Below are positions 1 to 7,418 of a stretch of 64,000 bases of DNA, in pieces. The notes under the pieces are model-generated. The model saw only the letters and a program-made list of their open reading frames with translations, had not been told where the DNA came from and ran no database searches. Location: NCBI GenBank assembly GCA_031261485.1, contig JAISJO010000057.1:16607-80606 (forward strand), given 5' to 3'. The DNA is from Propionibacteriaceae bacterium. GTDB lineage: Bacteria; Actinomycetota; Actinomycetes; Propionibacteriales; Propionibacteriaceae. The translations under genes were made by a program, and so were the position numbers. The first letter of the stretch is position 1. Each line of letters opens with the position of its first letter.

Positions 1-1
1 T

Positions 2-1129
2 TTGAGAGCTTTTGCCCGCTTTGGCGAAGAGGGCGTGGACCTGTTCATGGCCGACTCCACTAACGCTGAAGTCCCCGGATTCACCACCGGCGAGTTGGAA
101 GTGGAACCTGCCATCCGGCGCATTTTCGACACCGCACCGGGCAAAATCATTGTGGCCTGTTTTTCTTCTCACGTTCACCGCGTCCAGCAGATCGTCAACC
201 AGGCACACGCCCACGGGCGAGTTGTCGCTTACGTGGGACGGTCTATGGTGCGTAATATGGGTGTGGCGAGGGACTTGGGTTTCCTGAGCATTCCTGCATC
301 CACCGTGGCGGACCTGTCCGATGTGGACAAGATTCCTGACAATCGAGTCGTCATCGTGTGTACAGGGTCGCAGGGTGAGCCTCTGGCCGCCTTGAGCCGC
401 ATGGCCAACAGGGAGCACCCCTCAATCAAGATCGGCCCCACAGACACCGTTCTGCTCGCGTCTTCGCTCATTCCTGGTAATGAGAACGCCGTGTACAGGG
501 TCATCAACGGCCTGATGAAACTCGGCGCGAAGGTGGTGCACAAAGCCAACGCGCTCGTCCACGTCTCCGGCCATGCGAGCGCTGGGGAGTTGCTGTACTG
601 CTACAACATCGTCAAACCTCAAGCCGCCATGCCCATCCACGGCGAGGCCCGTCACCTCATCGCCAATGCCAACCTGGCCACCGCTACTGGAGTTGCCAAC
701 ACGCTGGCCGTGGACGATGGGACGGTGGTGGACCTCAAGAACCACCAAGCCCGCGTCGTCGGCAAAGTGGACGCCTCGTACATCTTGGTGGACGCTGGCT
801 CGACTGGCCTGGTGTCGGAGGAGTTGCTGGCTGATCGCCGCATCCTTGGGTCTGAAGGATTCATCGCTGTTGTCGCTGTGGTCAGCGCCGAGAAGAAGGC
901 CGTTGTCAGTCTGGACATCCATGCCCGCGGATTCGTCGATGAAGAGTCTATTTTCGCCCCCGTCGAAGACCTCATCATCACCAATCTCACCCAGGCGCTC
1001 AAGGATGGCATGGACGACACGTACCTGCTTCAGCAGACCATTCGACGCACTGTCGGCAAGTGGGTTGGCTCCGCTCTGCGCTCGCGCCCGATGATTCTGC
1101 CAGTCGTCGTGGGCGGCGCGGACAGTTGA
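2..1129 (+). CDS. rnj: Ribonuclease J, 3' part of gene (cut by window edge)
   Basis: This is the C-terminal two thirds of RNase J, the dual endo/5'-3' exoribonuclease of the metallo-beta-lactamase/beta-CASP family that acts in mRNA decay and rRNA maturation. The visible part begins in the metallo-beta-lactamase core (VDLFMADSTNAEVPGFTTGE) and continues through the beta-CASP region (IIVACFSSHVHRVQQI, GSQGEP), the HVSGHAS motif and MPIHGEARHL, and ends in the C-terminal RNase J domain. Family members are about 555-570 residues, so roughly 185 N-terminal residues lie outside the window. The reading frame is open to the left edge, so the first codon here is not the real start. The assignment is secure. 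Confidence 0.93.
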   Translation: MRAFARFGEEGVDLFMADSTNAEVPGFTTGELEVEPAIRRIFDTAPGKIIVACFSSHVHRVQQIVNQAHAHGRVVAYVGRSMVRNMGVARDLGFLSIPASTVADLSDVDKIPDNRVVIVCTGSQGEPLAALSRMANREHPSIKIGPTDTVLLASSLIPGNENAVYRVINGLMKLGAKVVHKANALVHVSGHASAGELLYCYNIVKPQAAMPIHGEARHLIANANLATATGVANTLAVDDGTVVDLKNHQARVVGKVDASYILVDAGSTGLVSEELLADRRILGSEGFIAVVAVVSAEKKAVVSLDIHARGFVDEESIFAPVEDLIITNLTQALKDGMDDTYLLQQTIRRTVGKWVGSALRSRPMILPVVVGGADS

Positions 1130-1203
1130 GCCGAGCCTCACGCTCGTGTAGTATGTACAAGTTGGCTTAGTGAGGTTTCGGCCTCGTTCGATCAAGGAGA
1201 AAC

Positions 1204-1389
1204 ATGGCAGCCGTCTGCGATATTTGCGCCAAAGTTCCTAGCTTTGGGCACAACGTGCCTTGGTCTAAGAAGAAGACCCTGCGCCGCTGGGACCCGAATA
1301 TTCAGCGTGTTCGCGCTGTGGTGAATGGAACGCCGAAGCGTCTCAACGTGTGCACTGCTTGCCTCAAGGCTGGCAAGGTCTCTCGCTGA
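1204..1389 (+). CDS. rpmB: 50S ribosomal protein L28, zinc-binding (C+) form
   Basis: A 61-residue large-subunit ribosomal protein. It opens MAAVCDICAKVPSFGHNV and ends VCTACLKAGKVSR. The two CxxC pairs (C5/C8 and C51/C54) mark the zinc-ribbon C+ paralogue. It has a good Shine-Dalgarno sequence (AAGGAG) just before the ATG and is followed by a hairpin terminator, so it is probably a single-gene transcript. Some actinobacteria carry a second, zinc-free L28 controlled by Zur; whether that holds here cannot be seen. Confidence 0.95.
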   Translation: MAAVCDICAKVPSFGHNVPWSKKKTLRRWDPNIQRVRAVVNGTPKRLNVCTACLKAGKVSR

Positions 1390-1411
1390 CCAGGCATACC
1401 ACAACACACAC

Positions 1412-1434
1412 GACCCGCCCATCTGCGGCGGGTC
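1412..1434 (+). terminator. Hairpin terminator after rpmB
   Basis: A perfect inverted repeat, GACCCGCC then a 7-nt loop then GGCGGGTC, is followed by a short U-rich run (TTGT). It lies 20 nt after the rpmB stop and 34 nt before recG, and so separates the two genes. Confidence 0.75.
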
Positions 1435-1468
1435 TTGTCATGTCCGGGGTCGATAGTAGGCTCCACTC

Positions 1469-3658
1469 ATGAGCCAGTGGGAAACGGAAGCATTCCGGCG
1501 ACTCGGTGTTCCTTTGGACCGGGTGCTGGGAGCCGCCACGGCCAAGGCATTTCAACGCCTGGACTGTGTCAGCGTCGGCGACCTCGTGCATCTCCTGCCG
1601 CGCCACCTCATGTCTGGGACAGACCTGACAGATATCTCCTCGCTTGTCAGGGAAAACAGGGGATCGGAGGAGTATGTCGCGCTCAAGGCTCGTGTGGCCT
1701 CCATGGAGATCAAGGGGCAAGCGCCACGTCAACGCATCGAACTGATTCTGTCTGACGGCCACGGGCGCTTGACGGCGACCTTCTTCGGGCGGCCCAACCT
1801 CATCATGTACTGGTCGCGGGTCTTGTCTGCCTCCGATGTGGGAATCTTCGCTGGCAAGCTCGGATGGTTCAACATGGCTCCCCAGTTGGCCCACCCAGCC
1901 TTCGTCATGATCACTCCCGACGGTTTCGTGGGTTCGGCTCAGAACACGAAGATGGCCACTCGGGTCGCTGGCAGTTCGTTCATCGGGTTGTATCCTCAAA
2001 CGGCGAAACTTCCGACATGGACAGTGGCTGAATCCATTGATTTGTGTTTAGCGACCCTTGATGGCGCGGAAGACCCTTTGCCCCAGTGGGTGCGCGAGGC
2101 AGCCGAGCAAGTCGACATGCGGACCGCCCTGGAGGGGGTGCATCATCCCCTGACGCGCGAGGCCTACGACGAGGGGGTGGAGCGCCTGCTTTTTGATGAG
2201 GCATTCGCTGCACAAGTGGCAATGGCGTATCGTAGAGCGGACACGCTGACCCACACCGCCGTCCCGCGCTCTCCGGTCGTGGGCGGTCTCGTGGACGCAT
2301 TCGACGCCAGGCTTCCTTTCACCCGCACGCCCGAGCAGGTCGAAGTGGGGCACGTTCTTGACGAGGAATTGGAGCGTTCCCGGCCGATGCAACGCCTTCT
2401 CCAGGGCGAGGTTGGCTCTGGTAAGACAGTGGTCGCCGTGCGGGCGATGCTGAGAGTGGTGGACGTCGGTGGCCAGGCCGTCCTACTGGCCCCCACCGAA
2501 GTGCTCGCCCAGCAACACGTGTACACCATCAGCGCCCTGCTGGGGGACTTGGGCCAACCAGGACTCCTGGGCGCTGAGAAATCGACCGAAATCGTCTTGT
2601 TGACGGGCTCAATGCCGGCGGCAGCCAAGACCGAAGCACTGGCCAAGATCGCCAGCGGACAGGCGGGAATCATCGTGGGGACACATGCTCTCTTGTCGGG
2701 GTCAGTCCAGTTCGCCGACCTGGGACTCGTCGTCGTCGACGAGCAACACCGCTTTGGCGTGGAACAGCGTAATTCCTTGTCAAGTCGAGGTCAGAACCGT
2801 CCGCACATCCTCGTCATGACGGCCACACCCATTCCTAGGTCAGTGGCGATGACTGTCTTCGGCGACCTCGATATCTCCACCTTCACCCGCGTCCCTGAAG
2901 GACGAGCAGAAGTGACAACAACAGTCGTGGATGCCCTCGCCAAGCCAGCATGGGTGGACAGAGCGTGGGCACGAGTGCGCGAGGAAGTGGCCAAAGGTCG
3001 TCAGGTGTACATCGTGGCTCCCCGCATCGACCCGACCGACACAGACCAGGAGGGGACCTCGGTCGTCGAGTTGTACGAGCAACTGAACGCGGGCCCACTC
3101 GCTAGACTCCATGTCGGGCTGCTCCATGGGCGACTTTCCGCAGCCGAGAAGACCAAGACCATGGCCGACTTCGCTGCCGGAAGCCTCGACGTCCTCATCG
3201 CCACATCCATGATCGAGGTCGGCCTCGACCAACCGAATGCCACCATGATGGTCATCTGTGACGCTGAGCGATTCGGTATCTCCCAACTTCATCAGTTGCG
3301 TGGACGCATCGGGCGAGGGCAGTGGCCGGGGGTGTGCTTGTTGCTGACGAAAGCGGAAGAGACCACGCCTGCTCGGGAGCGTCTGGAGACGGTGGCTTCC
3401 ACGCGAGACGGATTCGCTCTGGCCCAAACCGACCTCGCCCAACGCAGAGAAGGCGATGTCTTAGGACTGCGTCAGCACGGTAGACGCTCGTCTCTACGAT
3501 TGCTCAGAGTCATCGATCATGCGGACATCATCGATGTGGCAAGGGGAATCGCCGAAGAAGTTGTGCGCCGGGACCCAGCGATGACCGACCCTGGGGTTGC
3601 CGATTTCGTCCGGGAAATCGAGTCGCGCGCCGAGGCAGACTTCGATGAGTCCACATGA
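1469..3658 (+). CDS. recG: ATP-dependent DNA helicase RecG
   Basis: A 729-residue superfamily 2 helicase that remodels stalled replication forks and branch-migrates recombination intermediates. The N-terminal wedge/OB region (about 60-165) is followed by the motor. Walker A reads GEVGSGKTVVA, the DExH box reads VVDEQHRFGVEQR, motif III reads MTATPIPRS, and the helicase C-terminal part contains SMIEVGLDQPNA and QLRGRIGRG. The length is normal for RecG. The start is an ATG 35 nt after the rpmB terminator. RecG next to rsmD and coaD is a common actinobacterial order. Confidence 0.95.
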   Translation: MSQWETEAFRRLGVPLDRVLGAATAKAFQRLDCVSVGDLVHLLPRHLMSGTDLTDISSLVRENRGSEEYVALKARVASMEIKGQAPRQRIELILSDGHGRLTATFFGRPNLIMYWSRVLSASDVGIFAGKLGWFNMAPQLAHPAFVMITPDGFVGSAQNTKMATRVAGSSFIGLYPQTAKLPTWTVAESIDLCLATLDGAEDPLPQWVREAAEQVDMRTALEGVHHPLTREAYDEGVERLLFDEAFAAQVAMAYRRADTLTHTAVPRSPVVGGLVDAFDARLPFTRTPEQVEVGHVLDEELERSRPMQRLLQGEVGSGKTVVAVRAMLRVVDVGGQAVLLAPTEVLAQQHVYTISALLGDLGQPGLLGAEKSTEIVLLTGSMPAAAKTEALAKIASGQAGIIVGTHALLSGSVQFADLGLVVVDEQHRFGVEQRNSLSSRGQNRPHILVMTATPIPRSVAMTVFGDLDISTFTRVPEGRAEVTTTVVDALAKPAWVDRAWARVREEVAKGRQVYIVAPRIDPTDTDQEGTSVVELYEQLNAGPLARLHVGLLHGRLSAAEKTKTMADFAAGSLDVLIATSMIEVGLDQPNATMMVICDAERFGISQLHQLRGRIGRGQWPGVCLLLTKAEETTPARERLETVASTRDGFALAQTDLAQRREGDVLGLRQHGRRSSLRLLRVIDHADIIDVARGIAEEVVRRDPAMTDPGVADFVREIESRAEADFDEST

Positions 3659-3687
3659 GGAAATACCGATTATCGGCCTTCCCAACT

Positions 3688-3754
3688 GTCATCCTGCGCG
3701 AAGTCGTAGGATCTACCCTCGTCAAATGGATTCTGCGACTTCGCGCAGAATGAC
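3688..3754. repeat. Dispersed inverted-repeat element, complete copy 1
   Basis: A 67-nt palindromic element with 26-nt arms. The left arm begins GTCATCCTGCGCGAAG and the right arm ends CTTCGCGCAGAATGAC, with a loop of about 15 nt. The same sequence recurs at 10943-11010, 13194-13220, 19100-19126, 49455-49481 and 54629-54710, and in degraded form near 59371 and 63785. All copies are intergenic and just downstream of a gene. It could form a strong RNA hairpin, so it may act as a terminator or REP-like element. Confidence 0.8.
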
Positions 3755-3842
3755 AACATGAATCAGTCGGCCCATCCCCTGGGCATGGCCGTGGAACAGT
3801 GGATCCGTGTTACGTCGGCGCTGGGACGGATAGGCTTAGCCC

Positions 3843-4418
3843 GTGGGTAGAATCATCGCTGGAAGTTTGGCGTCTAGGCAGTTTGCTATGCCCAAGACCG
3901 CCCATACCCGTCCCACGACCGACCGAGTGCGCGAGTCGGTGTTCTCCTGGTTGGCTTCCGCCCTAGGCCGAGGCGATCAGTCCGGCCAGAATCAGCTTGC
4001 GGGCATGACGTTCCTTGACTTGTACGCGGGCTCGGGTGGGGTCGGCCTTGAGGCGATAAGCAGGGGAGCGCAGTCCACGTGGGTGGAAAGGGACCGCCCC
4101 ACGGCCCGCCTCATCGAACGCAACTGTCGAGACCTGGGCGTGACAGGACGAGTGGTCGCTTCGGACGTGACAACCTACCTTGGTGGTGCAGCCCACGCTT
4201 ACTCTGTTGTGTGGATGGACCCGCCCTACGAGACTTCTTCAGATGACATCGACATGGTTGTACGACTGATCGACGCACGAGGATGGTTGACCGACGACGG
4301 TATTGTTTTAGTGGAACGCTCTGTGCATTCATCTCAGGTAGAGTTTCCTGAGAGTTTCCTGAATAATAGCTCTCGCCGCTATGGCGACACAGTGGTGTAC
4401 ACAGGCATGAGAGGGTGA
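3843..4418 (+). CDS. rsmD: 16S rRNA (guanine(966)-N2)-methyltransferase
   Basis: A 191-residue SAM-dependent methyltransferase that modifies G966 of 16S rRNA. It shows the opening MGRIIAGSLASR, then RPTTDRVRESVFSWL, the SAM-binding LDLYAGSGGVGLEAISRGA and the catalytic motif DPPY (VWMDPPYET). The start is a GTG that gives the conserved N-terminus. It ends 1 nt before coaD, and the rsmD-coaD pair is a widespread operon. Confidence 0.93.
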   Translation: MGRIIAGSLASRQFAMPKTAHTRPTTDRVRESVFSWLASALGRGDQSGQNQLAGMTFLDLYAGSGGVGLEAISRGAQSTWVERDRPTARLIERNCRDLGVTGRVVASDVTTYLGGAAHAYSVVWMDPPYETSSDDIDMVVRLIDARGWLTDDGIVLVERSVHSSQVEFPESFLNNSSRRYGDTVVYTGMRG

Positions 4419-4419
4419 A

Positions 4420-4884
4420 GTGAACGTTGTGGTCTCCGGGTCCTTCGACCCCATCACGCTCGGGCACATGGATGTCATCTCGCGCGCTGTGACGCTATTT
4501 GGGCATGTCACTGTCGGCGTCGGGTTCAACTTGGGCAAGGGGTACATGTTCGACATGGACACCCGTGTGGCGATGGTTCGAGCCGCCTGCGAGGGCCTTG
4601 ATGTCGAAGTGTGGCCCATGGAGGGATTGCTCGTGGACTTCTGCGCAGCCCATGACGCGACTGTGGTGGTGCGAGGGGCACGCTCCGGCTCGGACTTCGA
4701 ATACGAATGGGCTCTGGCAAGGATGAACGCTTCTCTGAGCCCCATTGAGACAGTGGTCCTGCCGGCGAACGAGGTCCACGCCTATCTGTCCTCCACGTTT
4801 GTCCGTTCAGTTGCCGACACCGGCGGCGACATTTCCGCGTACGTTCCACACGGCGCGCTTGCGCTCATGAAGAAGGAGTCCTAA
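4420..4884 (+). CDS. coaD: Phosphopantetheine adenylyltransferase
   Basis: A 154-residue nucleotidyltransferase of the fourth step of coenzyme A synthesis (4'-phosphopantetheine + ATP to dephospho-CoA). The N-terminal SGSFDPITLGHMDVISRA contains the T/HxGH nucleotidyl-transfer motif. RGARSGSDFEYEWALARMN and the C-terminal YLSSTFVRSVADTGGDIS (SSxxxR) are family signatures. The start is a GTG one base after the rsmD stop, which implies translational coupling. It is slightly short (usual 158-165) but complete. Confidence 0.95.
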   Translation: MNVVVSGSFDPITLGHMDVISRAVTLFGHVTVGVGFNLGKGYMFDMDTRVAMVRAACEGLDVEVWPMEGLLVDFCAAHDATVVVRGARSGSDFEYEWALARMNASLSPIETVVLPANEVHAYLSSTFVRSVADTGGDISAYVPHGALALMKKES

Positions 4885-5343
4885 ATGGTCACGATGAGTC
4901 CGACTGAACGTCGGTTGAGAGAGCTGCGCCGAACCCTCATCGAAGCACGGGCTGTCCCCATGTCCGCCTCGTGCATGGTCAACCGCGCCGAGACGATAGC
5001 TGCCATCGACACGATCATGGCCGGGTATCAAGAAGACGTGGAGGAGTCCATCCGCACCATCGAAGAGGACGCCCAACGCCGCAACTGGAACATTCTCGAC
5101 CAGACAGATATGGTCCAGGTGGCACGGGAGCGCGCCGCCCAAATCGAGGCGAAAGCCCGCGCCGAGCAGGAGGAACTGCTCGCTGAGGCCGACAGATACG
5201 TCGAGACTCGCCTGGCTGCTTTCGAGGCCGAACTCCAGGTCACCCTGTCCCGTGTTGCCGTCATGAGAGACCGCCTCATCTCCCGGGCCGCCAAAGAAAC
5301 CTCTGACGAGGAGACCACCATCATGCCGAAGTGGACGATCTAG
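4885..5343 (+). CDS. SepIVA/DivIVA-like coiled-coil protein
   Basis: A 152-residue, highly charged, mostly helical protein. A long coiled coil runs from about residue 60 to 135 (ARERAAQIEAKARAEQEELLAEADRY). In mycobacteria the same position, next to DUF177, rpmF and rnc, is held by Rv2927c/SepIVA, a DivIVA-related septation factor, and I infer the same class here from synteny and composition. The length is shorter than typical SepIVA. There is no transmembrane segment. A good AAGGAG precedes the ATG, and the gene starts directly after the coaD stop. The cell-division role is inferred. Confidence 0.6.
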   Translation: MVTMSPTERRLRELRRTLIEARAVPMSASCMVNRAETIAAIDTIMAGYQEDVEESIRTIEEDAQRRNWNILDQTDMVQVARERAAQIEAKARAEQEELLAEADRYVETRLAAFEAELQVTLSRVAVMRDRLISRAAKETSDEETTIMPKWTI

Positions 5344-5344
5344 C

Positions 5345-5863
5345 ATGGACGGGGTTATCTCCCTGCGAGACCTGCGAAGAACTGAGGGCGCGACCAAGGA
5401 GTTCGCGCTGTCCGAGCCTGTGGGCGACGCCTTGGAAGTCGGACTTGTCCATATTCCTTCGGACCGCGTAGTCGAAGCCCAGGGCGTCCTGGAGGCCGTG
5501 GGAGACGGGGTCTGGGTGGATGGGGAAGCCAGCGCCGAAGTTGACGCACAATGCTCTCGCTGTTTGACCGATTTTTCCTACACGACCCAGGCTGAGATCA
5601 AGGAATTGTTTGTGTATGAAGACTTCGCCGAGCAGTACGCCGACGAAGACGTGTCGTTCGTCAAGGACGACGCCATCGACCTCGAACCCGCCATCCGCGA
5701 TTGCCTCATTCTCGACCAGCCGCTGGTGACCTTGTGCCGGCCTGACTGCCAAGGGCTGTGCCCGGAGTGCGGGGCGAATTTGAACGACGAACCCGAGCAC
5801 AGTCACCCCGACACGACCGATTCACGTTGGAGCGGGCTGGCCTCTTGGGGTAGTATGTCCTAG
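5345..5863 (+). CDS. YceD/DUF177 family protein
   Basis: A 172-residue protein of the DUF177 (YceD) family, encoded just before rpmF across bacteria and linked to 23S rRNA accumulation and L32 supply. Visible family features are [20 protein letters not shown] in the middle and the cysteine-rich C-terminal half [22 protein letters not shown]. The start is an ATG 1 nt after the upstream stop. The gene is followed by rpmF, as usual. Confidence 0.88.
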   Translation: MDGVISLRDLRRTEGATKEFALSEPVGDALEVGLVHIPSDRVVEAQGVLEAVGDGVWVDGEASAEVDAQCSRCLTDFSYTTQAEIKELFVYEDFAEQYADEDVSFVKDDAIDLEPAIRDCLILDQPLVTLCRPDCQGLCPECGANLNDEPEHSHPDTTDSRWSGLASWGSMS

Positions 5864-5901
5864 TTGCCCACTCATGGGCACATCACGTAAGGAGAATGGA
5901 A

Positions 5902-6093
5902 GTGGCTGTTCCGAAGAGAAGGCAGTCGCGTGCGAATACGCATGCCCGCCGTTCGCAGTGGAAGGCCGCCGCGCCTCAGTTAGTCACCTGCGCGAATCCT
6001 GCTTGCGGGGAGAAGCACTTGCCCCACACGGCTTGCCCGTCATGTGGCCAGTACGGCCCGCGTAGCGCGAGGCGTCAGGTTCTTCAGGCCTGA
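5902..6093 (+). CDS. rpmF: 50S ribosomal protein L32
   Basis: A 63-residue large-subunit protein. The GTG at 5902 gives the family's conserved N-terminus [20 protein letters not shown] and lies 7 nt after AAGGAG. An ATG 6 nt upstream would overlap the ribosome binding site, so I reject it. The zinc-ribbon cysteines CANPACG and CPSCG are present, which makes it a C+ form. DUF177-rpmF-rnc is the standard order. Confidence 0.95.
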   Translation: MAVPKRRQSRANTHARRSQWKAAAPQLVTCANPACGEKHLPHTACPSCGQYGPRSARRQVLQA

Positions 6094-6100
6094 CTCGGGT

Positions 6101-6784
6101 GTGAGCCGCCTGGCCGACCAGTTTCGAGAGTTGGGGATTTCAGTAGAACCCCACCTCTTGGAACTCGCTTTCACCCATCGCTCGTGGGCTTATGAGAATG
6201 GGCGCGTCCCCACCAATGAGCGTTTGGAGTTTCTGGGCGATTCCGTTCTGGGGGTCGTCGTCACGGAGTACATCTTCCGTACCTACCCTGACCGTCCCGA
6301 GGGGCAACTGTCCCGTCTGAGAGCTGCTGTGGTGTCGAGCCACGCGCTCGCAGGTGTCGCCCGCGACTTGGAGTTGGGCCAGTCCATCAAGTTGGGCCAT
6401 GGAGAAATCGCCACCAACGGACAAGACAAGGACTCCATCCTTGCCGACGCCACAGAGGCCATCATCGGTGCTGTTCACCTGAGCGGAGGATTCGAGGTTT
6501 CGAGCCGTTTCGTCCACGCGGTCATGGACCCGGTGATTGCCGAAGCAGCAGACTTGGGGGCGGGACTGGACTGGAAGTCCTCCCTGCAAGACCTCGCCGC
6601 TTCCCTGGGGCTGTCTGTGCCTGAATACACGTCAGAGTTCACGGGTCCTGACCATGACCGGTGGTTCCGGGCTGAGGTCGTTGTGGACGGGCGTACGTTC
6701 GGGCCGGGGGAATCCACATCCAGGCGCGGTGCAGAACAGGAAGCCGCCAAGGCTGCCTTCACGGCTCTCGACGCGCAGGCCTGA
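6101..6784 (+). CDS. rnc: Ribonuclease III
   Basis: A 227-residue double-strand-specific endoribonuclease. The catalytic domain carries the signature NERLEFLGDSVLG and the acidic residues of DATEAIIGAVHL. The C-terminal double-stranded RNA binding domain includes PEYTSEFTGPDHDRWFRAEVVVDG and GRGxEQEAAKAAF-like sequence. A longer reading from 6044 would overlap rpmF by 50 nt and add an unrelated basic leader. The GTG at 6101 starts 7 nt after the rpmF stop and yields SRLADQF, which fits the family. Confidence 0.93.
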   Translation: MSRLADQFRELGISVEPHLLELAFTHRSWAYENGRVPTNERLEFLGDSVLGVVVTEYIFRTYPDRPEGQLSRLRAAVVSSHALAGVARDLELGQSIKLGHGEIATNGQDKDSILADATEAIIGAVHLSGGFEVSSRFVHAVMDPVIAEAADLGAGLDWKSSLQDLAASLGLSVPEYTSEFTGPDHDRWFRAEVVVDGRTFGPGESTSRRGAEQEAAKAAFTALDAQA

Positions 6785-6800
6785 GGGATTGGTCTAGGAG

Positions 6801-7418
6801 ATGCGAAGTTTCTTGTCCCGACATCGGGAGTCTTTCGGGCAGTTGGTGAAGTTTTCCCTGGTGGGTGGCTCGGGGGTTCTCGTCAATCTGCTGGTTGCAT
6901 TCGCCTGTAAGAAGATCGCGCCTTTGATTTGGGCAGGCGCGCATGAAGGCAATGTGTGGTGGGACATCCCTTTCACTGACTACAACGTGCGGTGGTACCA
7001 CATCTTCTCCATGCTCGCTTTTGTTGTGGCCAACCTGTCCAATTACCAGCTGAACCGCGTGTGGTCCTTCAAATCGGACAAGCACGCGGGCTGGTTCGCG
7101 GAACTGGCGCCGTTCTTCACAGTGGGGCTTGTCGCTCAACTCATCGGCATGCTCGTGGAGACCCAACTCATGCACCCTGAGTCCATTATTGGCTTGTCGG
7201 ACGCTGTTTTCGATGGGTCCACCGGGTTTCGGACCAAGTGGTACTGGGCCCACCTGGCTATGATTTGCGTGACCATCCCTGTGTCTTTCCTGCTCAACAA
7301 GTTCTGGACCTTCCGAGCCATCCGCCGGGGGGCCCGGGGTGACGAGTCCGATGTGGCCTCTGACTCGGGGTCGAAAGCGCCTGTGGAGTCGGCCACGTCG
7401 TCGCAGGGGGAGGACTGA
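6801..7418 (+). CDS. GtrA family membrane protein
   Basis: A 205-residue membrane protein of the GtrA family, which usually helps flip lipid-linked sugars for cell-envelope glycans. It has four hydrophobic segments: FSLVGGSGVLVNLLVAFAC near the N-terminus, YHIFSMLAFVVANLSNYQLNRVW, FTVGLVAQLIGMLVETQL and HLAMICVTIPVSFLLNKFWTF. The double motif NYQLNRVWSF and LLNKFWTFR is typical. The stop overlaps the smc start (TGATG), so the two may be cotranscribed. The glycan substrate is unknown. Confidence 0.82.
   Translation: MRSFLSRHRESFGQLVKFSLVGGSGVLVNLLVAFACKKIAPLIWAGAHEGNVWWDIPFTDYNVRWYHIFSMLAFVVANLSNYQLNRVWSFKSDKHAGWFAELAPFFTVGLVAQLIGMLVETQLMHPESIIGLSDAVFDGSTGFRTKWYWAHLAMICVTIPVSFLLNKFWTFRAIRRGARGDESDVASDSGSKAPVESATSSQGED

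Noticed and set aside
422..1195. Long leftward open frame antisense to the RNase J gene
   Set aside because: It is a shadow frame of a clear gene, has no family features and has a low-complexity Arg/His/Asp-rich product typical of GC-rich antisense frames.
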